Positions 8,358 through 14,286 of a DNA stretch of 23,366 nucleotides are shown here, in pieces. Below the pieces are notes generated by a model that did not search any database, was not told the DNA's origin, and saw nothing but the letters and a program-made list of their open reading frames with translations. The stretch covers positions 1 through 23,366 of IMG/VR virus record IMGVR_UViG_3300024346_000530. One strand, written 5' to 3'. The stretch is from a virus. Numbering within the stretch: the stretch's first letter is position 1; each line of letters opens with the position of its first letter. The position numbers were made by a program, and so were the translations under genes.

Positions 8358-8629
8358 TAACAGTTCCATTTTTTTAAGGCTAACGCTTTTCTTGTTGGTT
8401 CTCCATTTGGTTTCTTCATAGCACCTTCCATTCCTCCCATACGAGCACAGAAAGACTTTCGTCTATTAGCATCTTTGCTTCCTGCCTTTAACTTAGATGG
8501 CTTTGTTGTTACAGCCATCTTTAATTTACTTCCCGGATTAGCAGCTCTATAACTTGCTACACCTTTAGCATTTAATCCTCCTGATTCAGACTTTCCTTCT
8601 TTTCTTGTCCAAGCTGCTGTCTTTGCCAT
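8357..8629 (-). CDS. DUF6321-like small basic protein (90 aa)
   Basis: The pattern MAKTAAWTRKEGK, GGLNAKGVASYR, SFCARMGGM and C-terminal TRKALALKKWNC matches what I know as the DUF6321 family of small phage proteins. It is basic, with two cysteines near the C-terminal half that could bind a metal or be incidental. Function unknown. It sits inside the lysis cassette between endolysin and spanin, coupled to the spanin by TAATG. Confidence 0.85.
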   Translation of the reverse strand: MAKTAAWTRKEGKSESGGLNAKGVASYRAANPGSKLKMAVTTKPSKLKAGSKDANRRKSFCARMGGMEGAMKKPNGEPTRKALALKKWNC

Positions 8630-8634
8630 CTTAA

Positions 8635-9138
8635 TTATATTTTTGGATATGTAATTCCATTATCAGTAATGATAATTCCTTTGTCAACTCTTGCTTTTAG
8701 AGTCTTCCAATCAAATCCATAATCGTGTTGAAAATGTGGTGCATCTTTGAAAGTTTTCCAATCTGCTCCGCATTCCCAACCTTTTGATTTAAAAAAATCA
8801 GTTACCTCTTTCCAATCAGCAATAGTATCTTTATCAAAGTCTCTGATTTGAGAATAACTCGCCTCTTCAAAGGTTCCATTCCCATCATTATCATAAAGCA
8901 ATACAATATCAAATGCCAATCCGTAATTATGAATTGACTGACCTCCTTTTGCATTAGTAATCTTTGGTCTTTGATTATAGAGCTTGTCCTGAAGAGCATT
9001 GCTTCTAAATACATAAGCAAATCTCAAACGAGCCCCTTTTCCTAAAAGATTATTAGCTTCTCTATAATCTTTAAGCATTTTATCCCTAAGTTTTGGATGT
9101 GCTTCTTTGATTCTGTCGATTGTTATCTTGTCTTCCAT
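8635..9138 (-). CDS. Endolysin, M15-type zinc peptidase
   Basis: A 167-residue peptidoglycan peptidase of the D-Ala-D-Ala carboxypeptidase / L-Ala-D-Glu endopeptidase class, which cuts the cell-wall peptide for lysis. Zinc-binding residues are visible: H70 and D77 in SIHNYGLAFD, and H135 in DAPHFQ with the upstream acid D132. R45 in the FRS motif is the usual substrate-side residue. There is no signal peptide, so it needs the holin encoded just upstream. The junction with the holin is TAATG. Confidence 0.9.
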   Translation of the reverse strand: MEDKITIDRIKEAHPKLRDKMLKDYREANNLLGKGARLRFAYVFRSNALQDKLYNQRPKITNAKGGQSIHNYGLAFDIVLLYDNDGNGTFEEASYSQIRDFDKDTIADWKEVTDFFKSKGWECGADWKTFKDAPHFQHDYGFDWKTLKARVDKGIIITDNGITYPKI

Positions 9139-9572
9139 TATTCTTTTATTTCTCCTATATCGGTTTTTAATTCTTTTGCTCTAAGAAATGCTTTTTTAAG
9201 TAATTTCCAAAGGTCAACATTAAATGTAGCCTCTATGTTCTCTTTGATTGAAACTAACTCTATAAAAATTAAAAGTATTGCACATATTTTAGTAAACATA
9301 TATGTGAAGCCAAATGCAACTTGAATAAATTCATTCAAAAGGTATTTATCAATTACATAAAGAACCATTATACATATCTCGTATAATGCCATCTTAGAAA
9401 TTATGTTTGATAAAACTCGGCTCCGAATACTACTCCACCCTTTTAACTTCACGCTTTTAAAAATACCTGTGAAAGTATCAAGAACAATAGCAGCTCCAAC
9501 AGCTATTAACAACCCATATATGGGTATAAATAAAAGTATCAAAGAAGATACTATGTAGTTTAAATATTTCAT
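9138..9572 (-). CDS. Phage holin
   Basis: A 144-residue membrane protein with three or four helices (about residues 8-31, 58-75, 85-107) and a charged C-terminus. The motif LDTFTGIFKSVK (residues 31-42), then SSIRSRVLSNIISKMALYE, fits the DxxTG loop of the Phage_holin_4 family. It would release or activate the endolysin at lysis time. It is directly upstream of and coupled to the endolysin gene. Confidence 0.85.
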   Translation of the reverse strand: MKYLNYIVSSLILLFIPIYGLLIAVGAAIVLDTFTGIFKSVKLKGWSSIRSRVLSNIISKMALYEICIMVLYVIDKYLLNEFIQVAFGFTYMFTKICAILLIFIELVSIKENIEATFNVDLWKLLKKAFLRAKELKTDIGEIKE

Positions 9573-9706
9573 TATCTTCCTTGTCCTTTGTACGACTTAA
9601 CGTAATTCTTACTCGATTTTAATGTGCTCGTTTTTGTCTTAGCGGCTACGCCCGACTTTTTTGGTTTTGCTTGATAAGCACTCTCTTGTTGTTTAACTTT
9701 AGCCAT
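9572..9706 (-). CDS. Very small basic protein (44 aa)
   Basis: Begins MAKVKQQESAYQ and ends YKGQGR, rich in Lys, Ser and Thr, with no membrane segment. Support comes from exact one-base TAATG junctions on both sides (9704-9708 and 9570-9574), which make a gap-free chain with the holin gene. The composition resembles disordered nucleic-acid-binding peptides. Function unknown. Confidence 0.6.
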   Translation of the reverse strand: MAKVKQQESAYQAKPKKSGVAAKTKTSTLKSSKNYVKSYKGQGR

Positions 9707-10644
9707 TAGCAGTCATCATTTGGTGTGTAACAATAATAAGTTTTTACTTCAGGAATTTCTCTAAGGAAGTAAGGAAAACTACAACCATCATCACTACTAT
9801 AAGCTATAGTATTTGCAAAAGTAATAGATGATATTATATTTTCTATTACTACATAATTAAAACTATCTTCAGGGTCATTGTAAATAACAAAATCTCCTAA
9901 ATCAAAAGTGTCTTCAGCCGCTAAATTATAAGTGGATATTGGAATATCTCCACTAACATATAGATTTCCTGAACTATTATCTGATTCATAATAAATTTGA
10001 ATATTATATGTATAATTTAATGCATTAAGACCCATTGATGTAAGGTTTTCAGGTCCGGAATTAGAACCTTCTAAGCGAAGTACAATATTTTGTGAATCTG
10101 CAATAAGAATAGGTTCAAAATTAATATTAGATGTAAAACAATTTCCACCTTGATTAGCTCCTATAGCAGTTATTGAAATTTCGTCTCCCTCATTATACGT
10201 AATATCGGTTATAAACCCAAAACCTGCCCCTTGACCTGTTTCAAAAGTAACCATATCGCCATAAATAAATGTACCTGCTGGATAAGCTTGTGAAACAAAA
10301 CTACCGTATTGCGAAGAGCAATCATTTACAAAATATCTTTCACTACAATAAAAAAGTTCAGCAATATAGCCACCTCCTTCATTTAAGTAATACACCTCAT
10401 TACCATTTTTATAGAATCCTTCATTTGCTGTGCTTGTAAGTTCTATATCATAAAATATCTGACTACCAACATCTAAAGTACTACTAAGACTATATATTTC
10501 TGTTTCATCAATTAAATTATCACACGAATACGCTACACTAACATTAGAATATTGTAAATAAAAAACATATACAACAGGCGGTGGCACAGGCGTACCTCCG
10601 CTATTGCTACTTGAGCCAATACTATTTGCTATAGCTATATACAT
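9706..10644 (-). CDS. Beta-rich virion-like protein (312 aa)
   Basis: Acidic and rich in Tyr, Ser and Asn, with about ten cysteines scattered through it and a C-terminus YYCYTPNDDC. After a Gly/Ser/Pro hinge (SSSNSGGTPVPPP, about residues 11-23) the body looks like repeated beta-sandwich material. This composition is common in Bacteroidetes phage surface proteins and fibres; no precise family is recognised. The many cysteines are unusual for a phage protein and suggest an exposed, disulfide-bearing part. It lies 1 base after the 168-residue gene. Confidence 0.7.
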   Translation of the reverse strand: MYIAIANSIGSSSNSGGTPVPPPVVYVFYLQYSNVSVAYSCDNLIDETEIYSLSSTLDVGSQIFYDIELTSTANEGFYKNGNEVYYLNEGGGYIAELFYCSERYFVNDCSSQYGSFVSQAYPAGTFIYGDMVTFETGQGAGFGFITDITYNEGDEISITAIGANQGGNCFTSNINFEPILIADSQNIVLRLEGSNSGPENLTSMGLNALNYTYNIQIYYESDNSSGNLYVSGDIPISTYNLAAEDTFDLGDFVIYNDPEDSFNYVVIENIISSITFANTIAYSSDDGCSFPYFLREIPEVKTYYCYTPNDDC

Positions 10645-10645
10645 A

Positions 10646-11152
10646 TTACCAAAGTGCTAAAATACTTGAAGCAATAGTCTCTGACGACCATACTTTAATA
10701 ACATTTACAGGAATGAATGTTCCTGCCTGAACATTTGCAAATAAAACTATATCATTACCACTCGTAGTAACCTTTAGGTCTCCCGCATTACCAACATATA
10801 AAACAGCTCCTTGATTAAATAATCCTGTTTGAGAACCATTTTGATATATAGTATAGTTCTCAGGTCCACCTGTTCCAAGATTTACATTTAGTAATAAAGT
10901 AGTAGCATTAACAACTTCAACAATAGTAACAGCAGTAGGGATGCTTGTTATATACACTACATCTCCCGGATTTACTTTATACTGAACACCTGTTGGAGTA
11001 GTTACAATAAAACTTGCATTCGTATCAATCAATTGATTTGTAACTGCACTTGTTGTAACTCCCGAAATTAGTACATTTGGTGTTGGAAGATTTGCATCAT
11101 TAGAAGGCAGTACTTGTATTGCTCTCGATGGTTGTAATTTTGGTGTTGGCAT
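10646..11152 (-). CDS. Virion structural protein, beta-rich (168 aa)
   Basis: The N-terminus PKLQPSRAIQVLPSNDANLP is a pattern I associate with structural proteins of several marine and Bacteroidetes phages. The body (VNPGDVVYITSIPTAVTIVE, then DIVLFANVQAGTFIPVNVIKVW) is a string of beta strands consistent with a decoration, spike or appendage protein. No catalytic motif. It is cotranscribed with the cysteine-rich protein after it. Confidence 0.75.
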   Translation of the reverse strand: MPTPKLQPSRAIQVLPSNDANLPTPNVLISGVTTSAVTNQLIDTNASFIVTTPTGVQYKVNPGDVVYITSIPTAVTIVEVVNATTLLLNVNLGTGGPENYTIYQNGSQTGLFNQGAVLYVGNAGDLKVTTSGNDIVLFANVQAGTFIPVNVIKVWSSETIASSILALW

Positions 11153-11157
11153 AATTT

Positions 11158-11313
11158 CTATATTTTATAAAATGTTTTGTTTATTAATAACTTTGGATTA
11201 TTCAATTTTTTCTTTCTTTCCGCACAAGGAACGCAATCTTTTCCAACAAGTGCTTTAATTCCTGTAGCTGTAGTAATTTTTTCTATTGTATCTCCTAATC
11301 CTTGTGATTTCAT
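11158..11313 (-). CDS. Small conserved-looking Cys-containing protein (51 aa)
   Basis: The sequence MKSQGLGDTIEKITTATGIK, followed by KDCVPCAERKKKLN, matches a recurrent tiny protein type in Bacteroidetes phages (SxGLGDTIEKxTxATGIK plus a Cys pair and a basic end). The CVPC pair could bind metal or form a redox site. Function unknown. It lies 5 bases before the 168-residue structural gene. Confidence 0.75.
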   Translation of the reverse strand: MKSQGLGDTIEKITTATGIKALVGKDCVPCAERKKKLNNPKLLINKTFYKI

Positions 11314-11336
11314 TTTGTAAAGGTATTAAATTTTAT

Positions 11337-11444
11337 TTACTTTTTCTTTGTAGTCTTACTTACGTTACCTTTTAGAAACTTCATCTTTCCATCTAACGAT
11401 TTCTTAGACTCGTACTGCTTTGCTTTTTCAATTACTTTTTTCAT
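11337..11444 (-). CDS. Very small basic protein (35 aa)
   Basis: Begins MKKVIEKAKQYESKK and ends VSKTTKKK, almost all Lys, Ser and Glu. It fills most of the gap between the candidate structured RNA and the 51-residue gene and starts just after the U-tract of that RNA. Not recognised; acceptance rests on position and on similarity in style to other tiny basic proteins here. Confidence 0.45.
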   Translation of the reverse strand: MKKVIEKAKQYESKKSLDGKMKFLKGNVSKTTKKK

Positions 11445-11467
11445 CTCTAATAGTTTTAAAATATAAA

Positions 11468-11751
11468 AAACCAAGGTCCTAACAAAAAATCGGGCACGTT
11501 TCCGTGGAGCCCCCACTTATAATCTCTAACCTACCCATTAAGTGGGCGATACGGTATGCTATTAATAAGATAGACAGTTGACTCTTGTCTAAAGATTTTG
11601 TCAGGGTAACTCATTCAAATCACTTAGGTCTTCCAACCTTACGCCATTCCTTTATTCAAGTATATGGTGGCACTAAAAGTCATACAATAATTACTTATGC
11701 TCATTGCCGACAGTCAGTAATGCTATTTAGCGAATTACTTTACCTTGGTTT
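11468..11751 (-). ncRNA. Candidate structured RNA with 10-bp closing stem and U-tract end
   Basis: No minus-strand gene fits here. A perfect 10-bp pairing closes the element (AAACCAAGGT 11468-11477 with 11742-11751), and on the minus strand its 3' side runs into TTTTTT, like an intrinsic terminator. Inside are hairpins at 11716-11739 (6 + 3 bp), 11571-11591 (TAGACA/TGTCTA), 11512-11546 (CCCACTTA/TAAGTGGG, 8 bp) and 11495-11506 (CACG-GAAA-CGTG, a GNRA tetraloop on the minus strand, with GGG/CCC flanks). A further helix 11641-11646 with 11668-11673 uses G-U pairs that work only on the minus strand. I see no group I intron, tmRNA or RNase P core. Confidence 0.65.
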
Positions 11752-11759
11752 ATTTTTTA

Positions 11760-11969
11760 TTAAACAGGACTGCGAAAGTCTCTACTTGGGTGTCCGGTAG
11801 GAGTTACTTCAGGAACAGGTTGTGTTTCAGGATTTAGTGGAACTTCTTGTTCTACCTCTTCAGTTTCTACCTCTTCAGTTGCTACCTCATCGTTATTCTC
11901 TAATGCATCAATGATTGCATCTTTAATTACTTCTGCCTCAGCATCAGATATTTTTTTAGGTCTTCCCAT
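11760..11969 (-). CDS. Small acidic protein with basic GRPKK head (69 aa)
   Basis: The N-terminus MGRPKKISDAEAEVIKDAI has an AT-hook-like GRPKK followed by a short helix. The middle is very acidic (TEEVETEEVEQE) and the end is proline-rich (VPEVTPTGHPSRDFRSPV). Probably mostly disordered. Function unknown. Its stop codon lies 8 bases before the closing stem of the candidate RNA. Confidence 0.65.
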   Translation of the reverse strand: MGRPKKISDAEAEVIKDAIIDALENNDEVATEEVETEEVEQEVPLNPETQPVPEVTPTGHPSRDFRSPV

Positions 11970-11987
11970 TTTTTTTAAATTTAATGA

Positions 11988-12161
11988 TTAACAATAAGGA
12001 TTGCTCCCTTTCATTCCTTTTCCTGAAGCAGCTTTTGTAACTTTACGAGTTACATTGTTACCATCTGCTTTTATTTTTATACCTGAGCTTGCAACTGAAG
12101 TGCTTGGCATCTGCATACGAGATGAACCCGGTAAGTTCGGAGTATCTTTTTCTTTAGCCAT
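11988..12161 (-). CDS. Tiny protein with LPxSSRMxMP motif (57 aa)
   Basis: The N-terminal part KDTPNLPGSSRMQMP parallels ATPGLPASSRMKMP in the next gene, then a basic Ser/Lys-rich tail ending GSNPYC. Both genes start MAK. The shared head and the TAATG junction at 12159-12163 support a real gene. Function unknown; the motif arrangement echoes the RPDTPL family nearby. Confidence 0.65.
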   Translation of the reverse strand: MAKEKDTPNLPGSSRMQMPSTSVASSGIKIKADGNNVTRKVTKAASGKGMKGSNPYC

Positions 12162-12319
12162 TATTTCTTTTTAATTGCTGATTTAACGATTCCTTTCATT
12201 GCTCCTTTTACAGCTCCTTTTGCTGCTCCTTTAAGTGCTCCTTTAATTGCAGGTTTTGCTGCTGCCATAGGCATCTTCATTCTTGATGATGCTGGTAATC
12301 CCGGTGTTGCTTTTGCCAT
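12161..12319 (-). CDS. Tiny lysine-rich repeat protein (52 aa)
   Basis: After MAKATPGLPASSRMKMP, the rest is a four-residue repeat of the form x-x-Lys-Gly/Ala (ALKGAAKGAVKGAMKG). This gives a long helix with regular GxxxG spacing on one face and lysines on the other. Glycine-zipper membrane insertion or histone-like DNA binding are both possible. The coding DNA is correspondingly a 12-bp repeat. Its start is preceded by ACTAAATCAAA, in the style of other starts here. Confidence 0.65.
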   Translation of the reverse strand: MAKATPGLPASSRMKMPMAAAKPAIKGALKGAAKGAVKGAMKGIVKSAIKKK

Positions 12320-12344
12320 TTTGATTTAGTGTTTGTGTTAATAA

Positions 12345-12662
12345 TTATGCTTCTGTTGTTTTTTGTCTTCCTGTTGTTGATGCAAACGATGCCAATCCTG
12401 AAAGTCTTGAGCCTTCTCCTCCTGCAATAGATCTTTTTTGTCTGCTTCTTTCTGCTCTTGCCGCATCAACTACTTTTTGAGATGCATTTAGAGACGCTTG
12501 TCTTGCAGCACTTCTTGTATTAATATCAGACAATGCTGATTTTAAATCAGTAACAGGCGCAGTTGGGTCAGGACTTTCTCCTAACGGAGTATCAGGTCTT
12601 GTTTGATATACCTTAGCGGCATCTGCTTTTCTTTCTTCTTTAGTTTTTTTTACTATTCCCAT
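12345..12662 (-). CDS. Small helical protein with internal RPDTPL motif (105 aa)
   Basis: A basic N-terminus (MGIVKKTKEERKADAAKVYQ) precedes TRPDTPLGESPDPTAP, so the motif here is internal at about residue 22. A long Ala, Arg and Ser-rich helix follows (about residues 38-77), then a short tail. Probably an elongated helical protein. Function unknown, but it belongs to the motif-sharing group. Confidence 0.7.
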   Translation of the reverse strand: MGIVKKTKEERKADAAKVYQTRPDTPLGESPDPTAPVTDLKSALSDINTRSAARQASLNASQKVVDAARAERSRQKRSIAGGEGSRLSGLASFASTTGRQKTTEA

Positions 12663-12667
12663 AATTT

Positions 12668-12883
12668 CTATTGTTGAGGTGTTTCAGGCGCGGCAGGTGC
12701 GGTAGGTGCGGCAGGCGCCATTGCTTTTATTTTATCTATAGCATTATTCGCTGTTTGCTCAAATTTTGTAGCAGGTTTTTGTTGAGGAATCATTCCCATT
12801 TGCGGAGCTGCTTGTAATCCTGAGCTAACAGGTTGCGGTTCCGGTGTAGCCGCTAACGGAGTGTCGGGTCTTTGCATTGCCAT
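12668..12883 (-). CDS. Small Pro/Ala-rich protein with RPDTPL motif (71 aa)
   Basis: It starts MAMQRPDTPLAATPEPQP, then a Gln/Pro linker, one short helix (FEQTANNAIDKIKAMA) and an Ala-Pro-rich C-terminus (APTAPAAPETPQQ). Likely largely disordered. The DNA of its first 30 bases is nearly the same as that of the genes starting at 7630 and 7884, showing duplication across 5 kb. Function unknown. Confidence 0.7.
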   Translation of the reverse strand: MAMQRPDTPLAATPEPQPVSSGLQAAPQMGMIPQQKPATKFEQTANNAIDKIKAMAPAAPTAPAAPETPQQ

Positions 12884-12886
12884 ATA

Positions 12887-13120
12887 CTAAATTTTTGGTC
12901 CTCGTTGAAACCTTGCTTCAGGAGTAGGAGATAATGGATAATCTCTACCATTTGGTTTTGATTCTTTTGGGCTTACAAAATTTTTAACCGCATCAATTGC
13001 TTTACCACCGTAGTATTTTATTACTTTTAATCCGTCAGTATTAGCTTCTCTTGAACCTGCATCAGTACTTCCTCTAAAATCAGGTTTTTCTTCTTGTTTC
13101 TTTTTTTTAGGTTGTTGCAT
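12887..13120 (-). CDS. Small basic protein, first gene of the small-protein cluster (77 aa)
   Basis: The lysine/glutamine-rich start MQQPKKKKQEEKPDFRGSTD is followed by a short helix (IDAVKNFVS) and an end RDYPLSPTPEARFQRGPKI whose YPLSPTPE resembles the DTPLxxTPxP motif of its neighbours. It is led by a promoter box at 13152-13159 on the minus strand, so it may head the whole small-protein, lysis and structural transcript. Function unknown. Confidence 0.7.
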   Translation of the reverse strand: MQQPKKKKQEEKPDFRGSTDAGSREANTDGLKVIKYYGGKAIDAVKNFVSPKESKPNGRDYPLSPTPEARFQRGPKI

Positions 13121-13141
13121 AATTTCTTATTTTTAAATTGA

Positions 13142-13149
13142 TAACTTTG
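13142..13149 (+). promoter_or_regulatory. -7 box TAACTTTG for the lone plus-strand gene
   Basis: Exact TAnnTTTG match 24 bases before the ATG at 13174. A TTG at 13115-13117 lies 24 bases upstream, just outside the usual 17-23 spacing. It sits back to back with the minus-strand box, so the two genes probably compete for or share regulation. Confidence 0.45.
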
Positions 13150-13151
13150 TA

Positions 13152-13184
13152 CAAATGTATAAAAAAAAATTAAATGAAATCAAA
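13152..13184 (-). promoter_or_regulatory. Promoter TTTG-N21-TACATTTG driving the leftward small-protein operon
   Basis: The minus strand carries TTTG (13181-13184), a 21-base spacer and TACATTTG (13152-13159), fitting the flavobacterial consensus TTG-N17-23-TAnnTTTG. The upstream box lies inside the start of the divergent plus-strand gene. About 31 bases separate the -7 box from the ATG at 13120. Confidence 0.55.
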
Positions 13185-13614
13185 TCAAGATGATTACCTA
13201 AAATATTGGAGAGTAATTCGCCAATTTGCAAAGATTAAATATGAACTAACTCAGGCTGACTTAGATATGTTATTGTTCCTGTACTCTGAAAAGTATTTCG
13301 GAAGAGATAAGTTTGATGAGTTTGATAGCCTTTTAGGTTGGGATGTAACTCGTTTCTTTACACTTCAAAAAGATGGATGGATTGTAAAATTTAGAAATAG
13401 AGTTGGTAATAGAAAAGCTCTATATCAATTGACAATTAAATCAACAAGAATGATTCAGTCAATCTATAGAAAACTAAGCGGGGAAGAAATCCCCGTTAGT
13501 AATTCTAATAATAAAATGTTCTTAAAGAACGTATCATACTCAGATAAAGTTTATCGCGATATGATTATTGAAATGAATAAGATTATAAAACAACAACGAC
13601 ATCCCTCTCGGTAA
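13174..13614 (+). CDS. Winged-helix-like protein, lone plus-strand gene in a minus block
   Basis: A 146-residue protein. Residues about 8-95 show the helix-helix-helix then DGWIVKFRNR turn-wing and KALYQLTIKSTRMI helix order of a MarR-like winged helix. I recall similar proteins (LLFLYSEKYF, then SGEEIP) in Bacteroidetes phages. It could be a DNA-binding regulator of the flanking late operons, supported by its isolated orientation and own promoter. Its 3' end overlaps the groES 3' end by 32 bases tail to tail, so the two transcripts could interfere. A strong hairpin lies within its coding sequence at 13473-13500. Confidence 0.8.
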   Translation: MKSNQDDYLKYWRVIRQFAKIKYELTQADLDMLLFLYSEKYFGRDKFDEFDSLLGWDVTRFFTLQKDGWIVKFRNRVGNRKALYQLTIKSTRMIQSIYRKLSGEEIPVSNSNNKMFLKNVSYSDKVYRDMIIEMNKIIKQQRHPSR

Positions 13615-13840
13615 TAATCGTGTACTGCTTGTCATCAATTATCATTGTAAATCCGTGAGCCTTATCGTAGTAGATGTCATCATCTTTCTTGATATGTGGT
13701 ACATCAGTACCGCTTTCTACTACTAAGCCACGCTTGTAACGCATCTGATTCATATCTTCTCCTGAGAGAAACAATCCTGATTCTGTTTTCAACTCTTCAT
13801 CAATGGTCTTGATGACAATGTATTTACCTATTGGTTTCAT
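13583..13840 (-). CDS. groES: Co-chaperonin GroES (chaperonin 10)
   Basis: The lid of the GroEL chamber. At 85 residues it is about 12 shorter than bacterial GroES. Visible: the N-terminal strand MKPIGKYIVIK, the mobile loop ESGLFLSGED (residues 20-29) with the hydrophobic L-F-L that plugs into the GroEL apical domain, KRGLVVESG, and KKDDDIYYDK matching the GD-turn region. The C-terminal strand RDVVVVL fits the fold. The shorter loops may widen or change the chamber lid. It is the last gene of the groEL operon, in the reverse of the usual bacterial order (groES before groEL). Confidence 0.87.
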   Translation of the reverse strand: MKPIGKYIVIKTIDEELKTESGLFLSGEDMNQMRYKRGLVVESGTDVPHIKKDDDIYYDKAHGFTMIIDDKQYTIITERDVVVVL

Positions 13841-13850
13841 ATTTTATTTT

Positions 13851-14081
13851 TTATAGTCCAAATTTTTTAATGTCTTCTATGAATTTTCTTTTATCCCCAT
13901 CCTTAGGGTATAATGCTATATCTACATATCCGGTTCCCCTTCTATGATTCAATGCCTCAGCCTTGAAATCTTTAAACATTGGATTCTCATCCAACAATCC
14001 TTGACACTCTTCCAAGTCTGCCATACCGGATTGATTTAATCCATAAATTTCTATCGTAACGTAGTCAATCCCTCTTATCAT
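13851..14081 (-). CDS. Hypothetical protein in the chaperonin operon (76 aa)
   Basis: Not recognised. It looks like a small alpha/beta fold: strand YVTIEIYGL, helix ADLEECQGLLDE, strand TGYVDIALYP, helix DKRKFIEDIKKFG. No catalytic motif. It overlaps the membrane gene before it by 17 bases and ends 10 bases before groES begins, so it is probably cotranslated with the chaperonins. Confidence 0.7.
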   Translation of the reverse strand: MIRGIDYVTIEIYGLNQSGMADLEECQGLLDENPMFKDFKAEALNHRRGTGYVDIALYPKDGDKRKFIEDIKKFGL

Positions 14082-14286
14082 AATTTTTCGATTCGTCTTT
14101 CCAATTTAACCAAAAGCCAACAGCTACTATTATGTTCATTCCCATCGATGCTGCTATCTCGATAAGGTCGTGATAAATATTTACCGTTAGGTGTACGTGC
14201 CCTACCATCCAAAATGGTATTGATAGGTTACACGCCACCCATATCACAGTAAACCTTATGAACTCTTTAGTCTTGTGCCACCTCAT
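14065..14286 (-). CDS. Small membrane protein in the chaperonin operon (73 aa)
   Basis: Two likely membrane helices (about residues 10-28 and 45-60) with a short connector and charged ends. Not recognised. Its start overlaps the groEL stop by 20 bases, so its translation depends on groEL. A membrane protein between groEL and groES is odd and might tether or serve as a client of the chaperonin; that is speculation. Confidence 0.65.
   Translation of the reverse strand: MRWHKTKEFIRFTVIWVACNLSIPFWMVGHVHLTVNIYHDLIEIAASMGMNIIVAVGFWLNWKDESKNYDKRD

Noticed and set aside
11468-11751. Group I intron, tmRNA or RNase P RNA at the structured RNA
   Set aside because: No P/Q/R/S core of a group I intron, no tRNA-like ends with a tag frame, and no RNase P core motifs; flanking genes are intact, not split.
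11585-11800. Plus-strand open frame of 71 residues inside the candidate RNA
   Set aside because: Wrong strand for the block, no promoter, overlaps the end of a minus gene, composition not protein-like; better explained by structured RNA.
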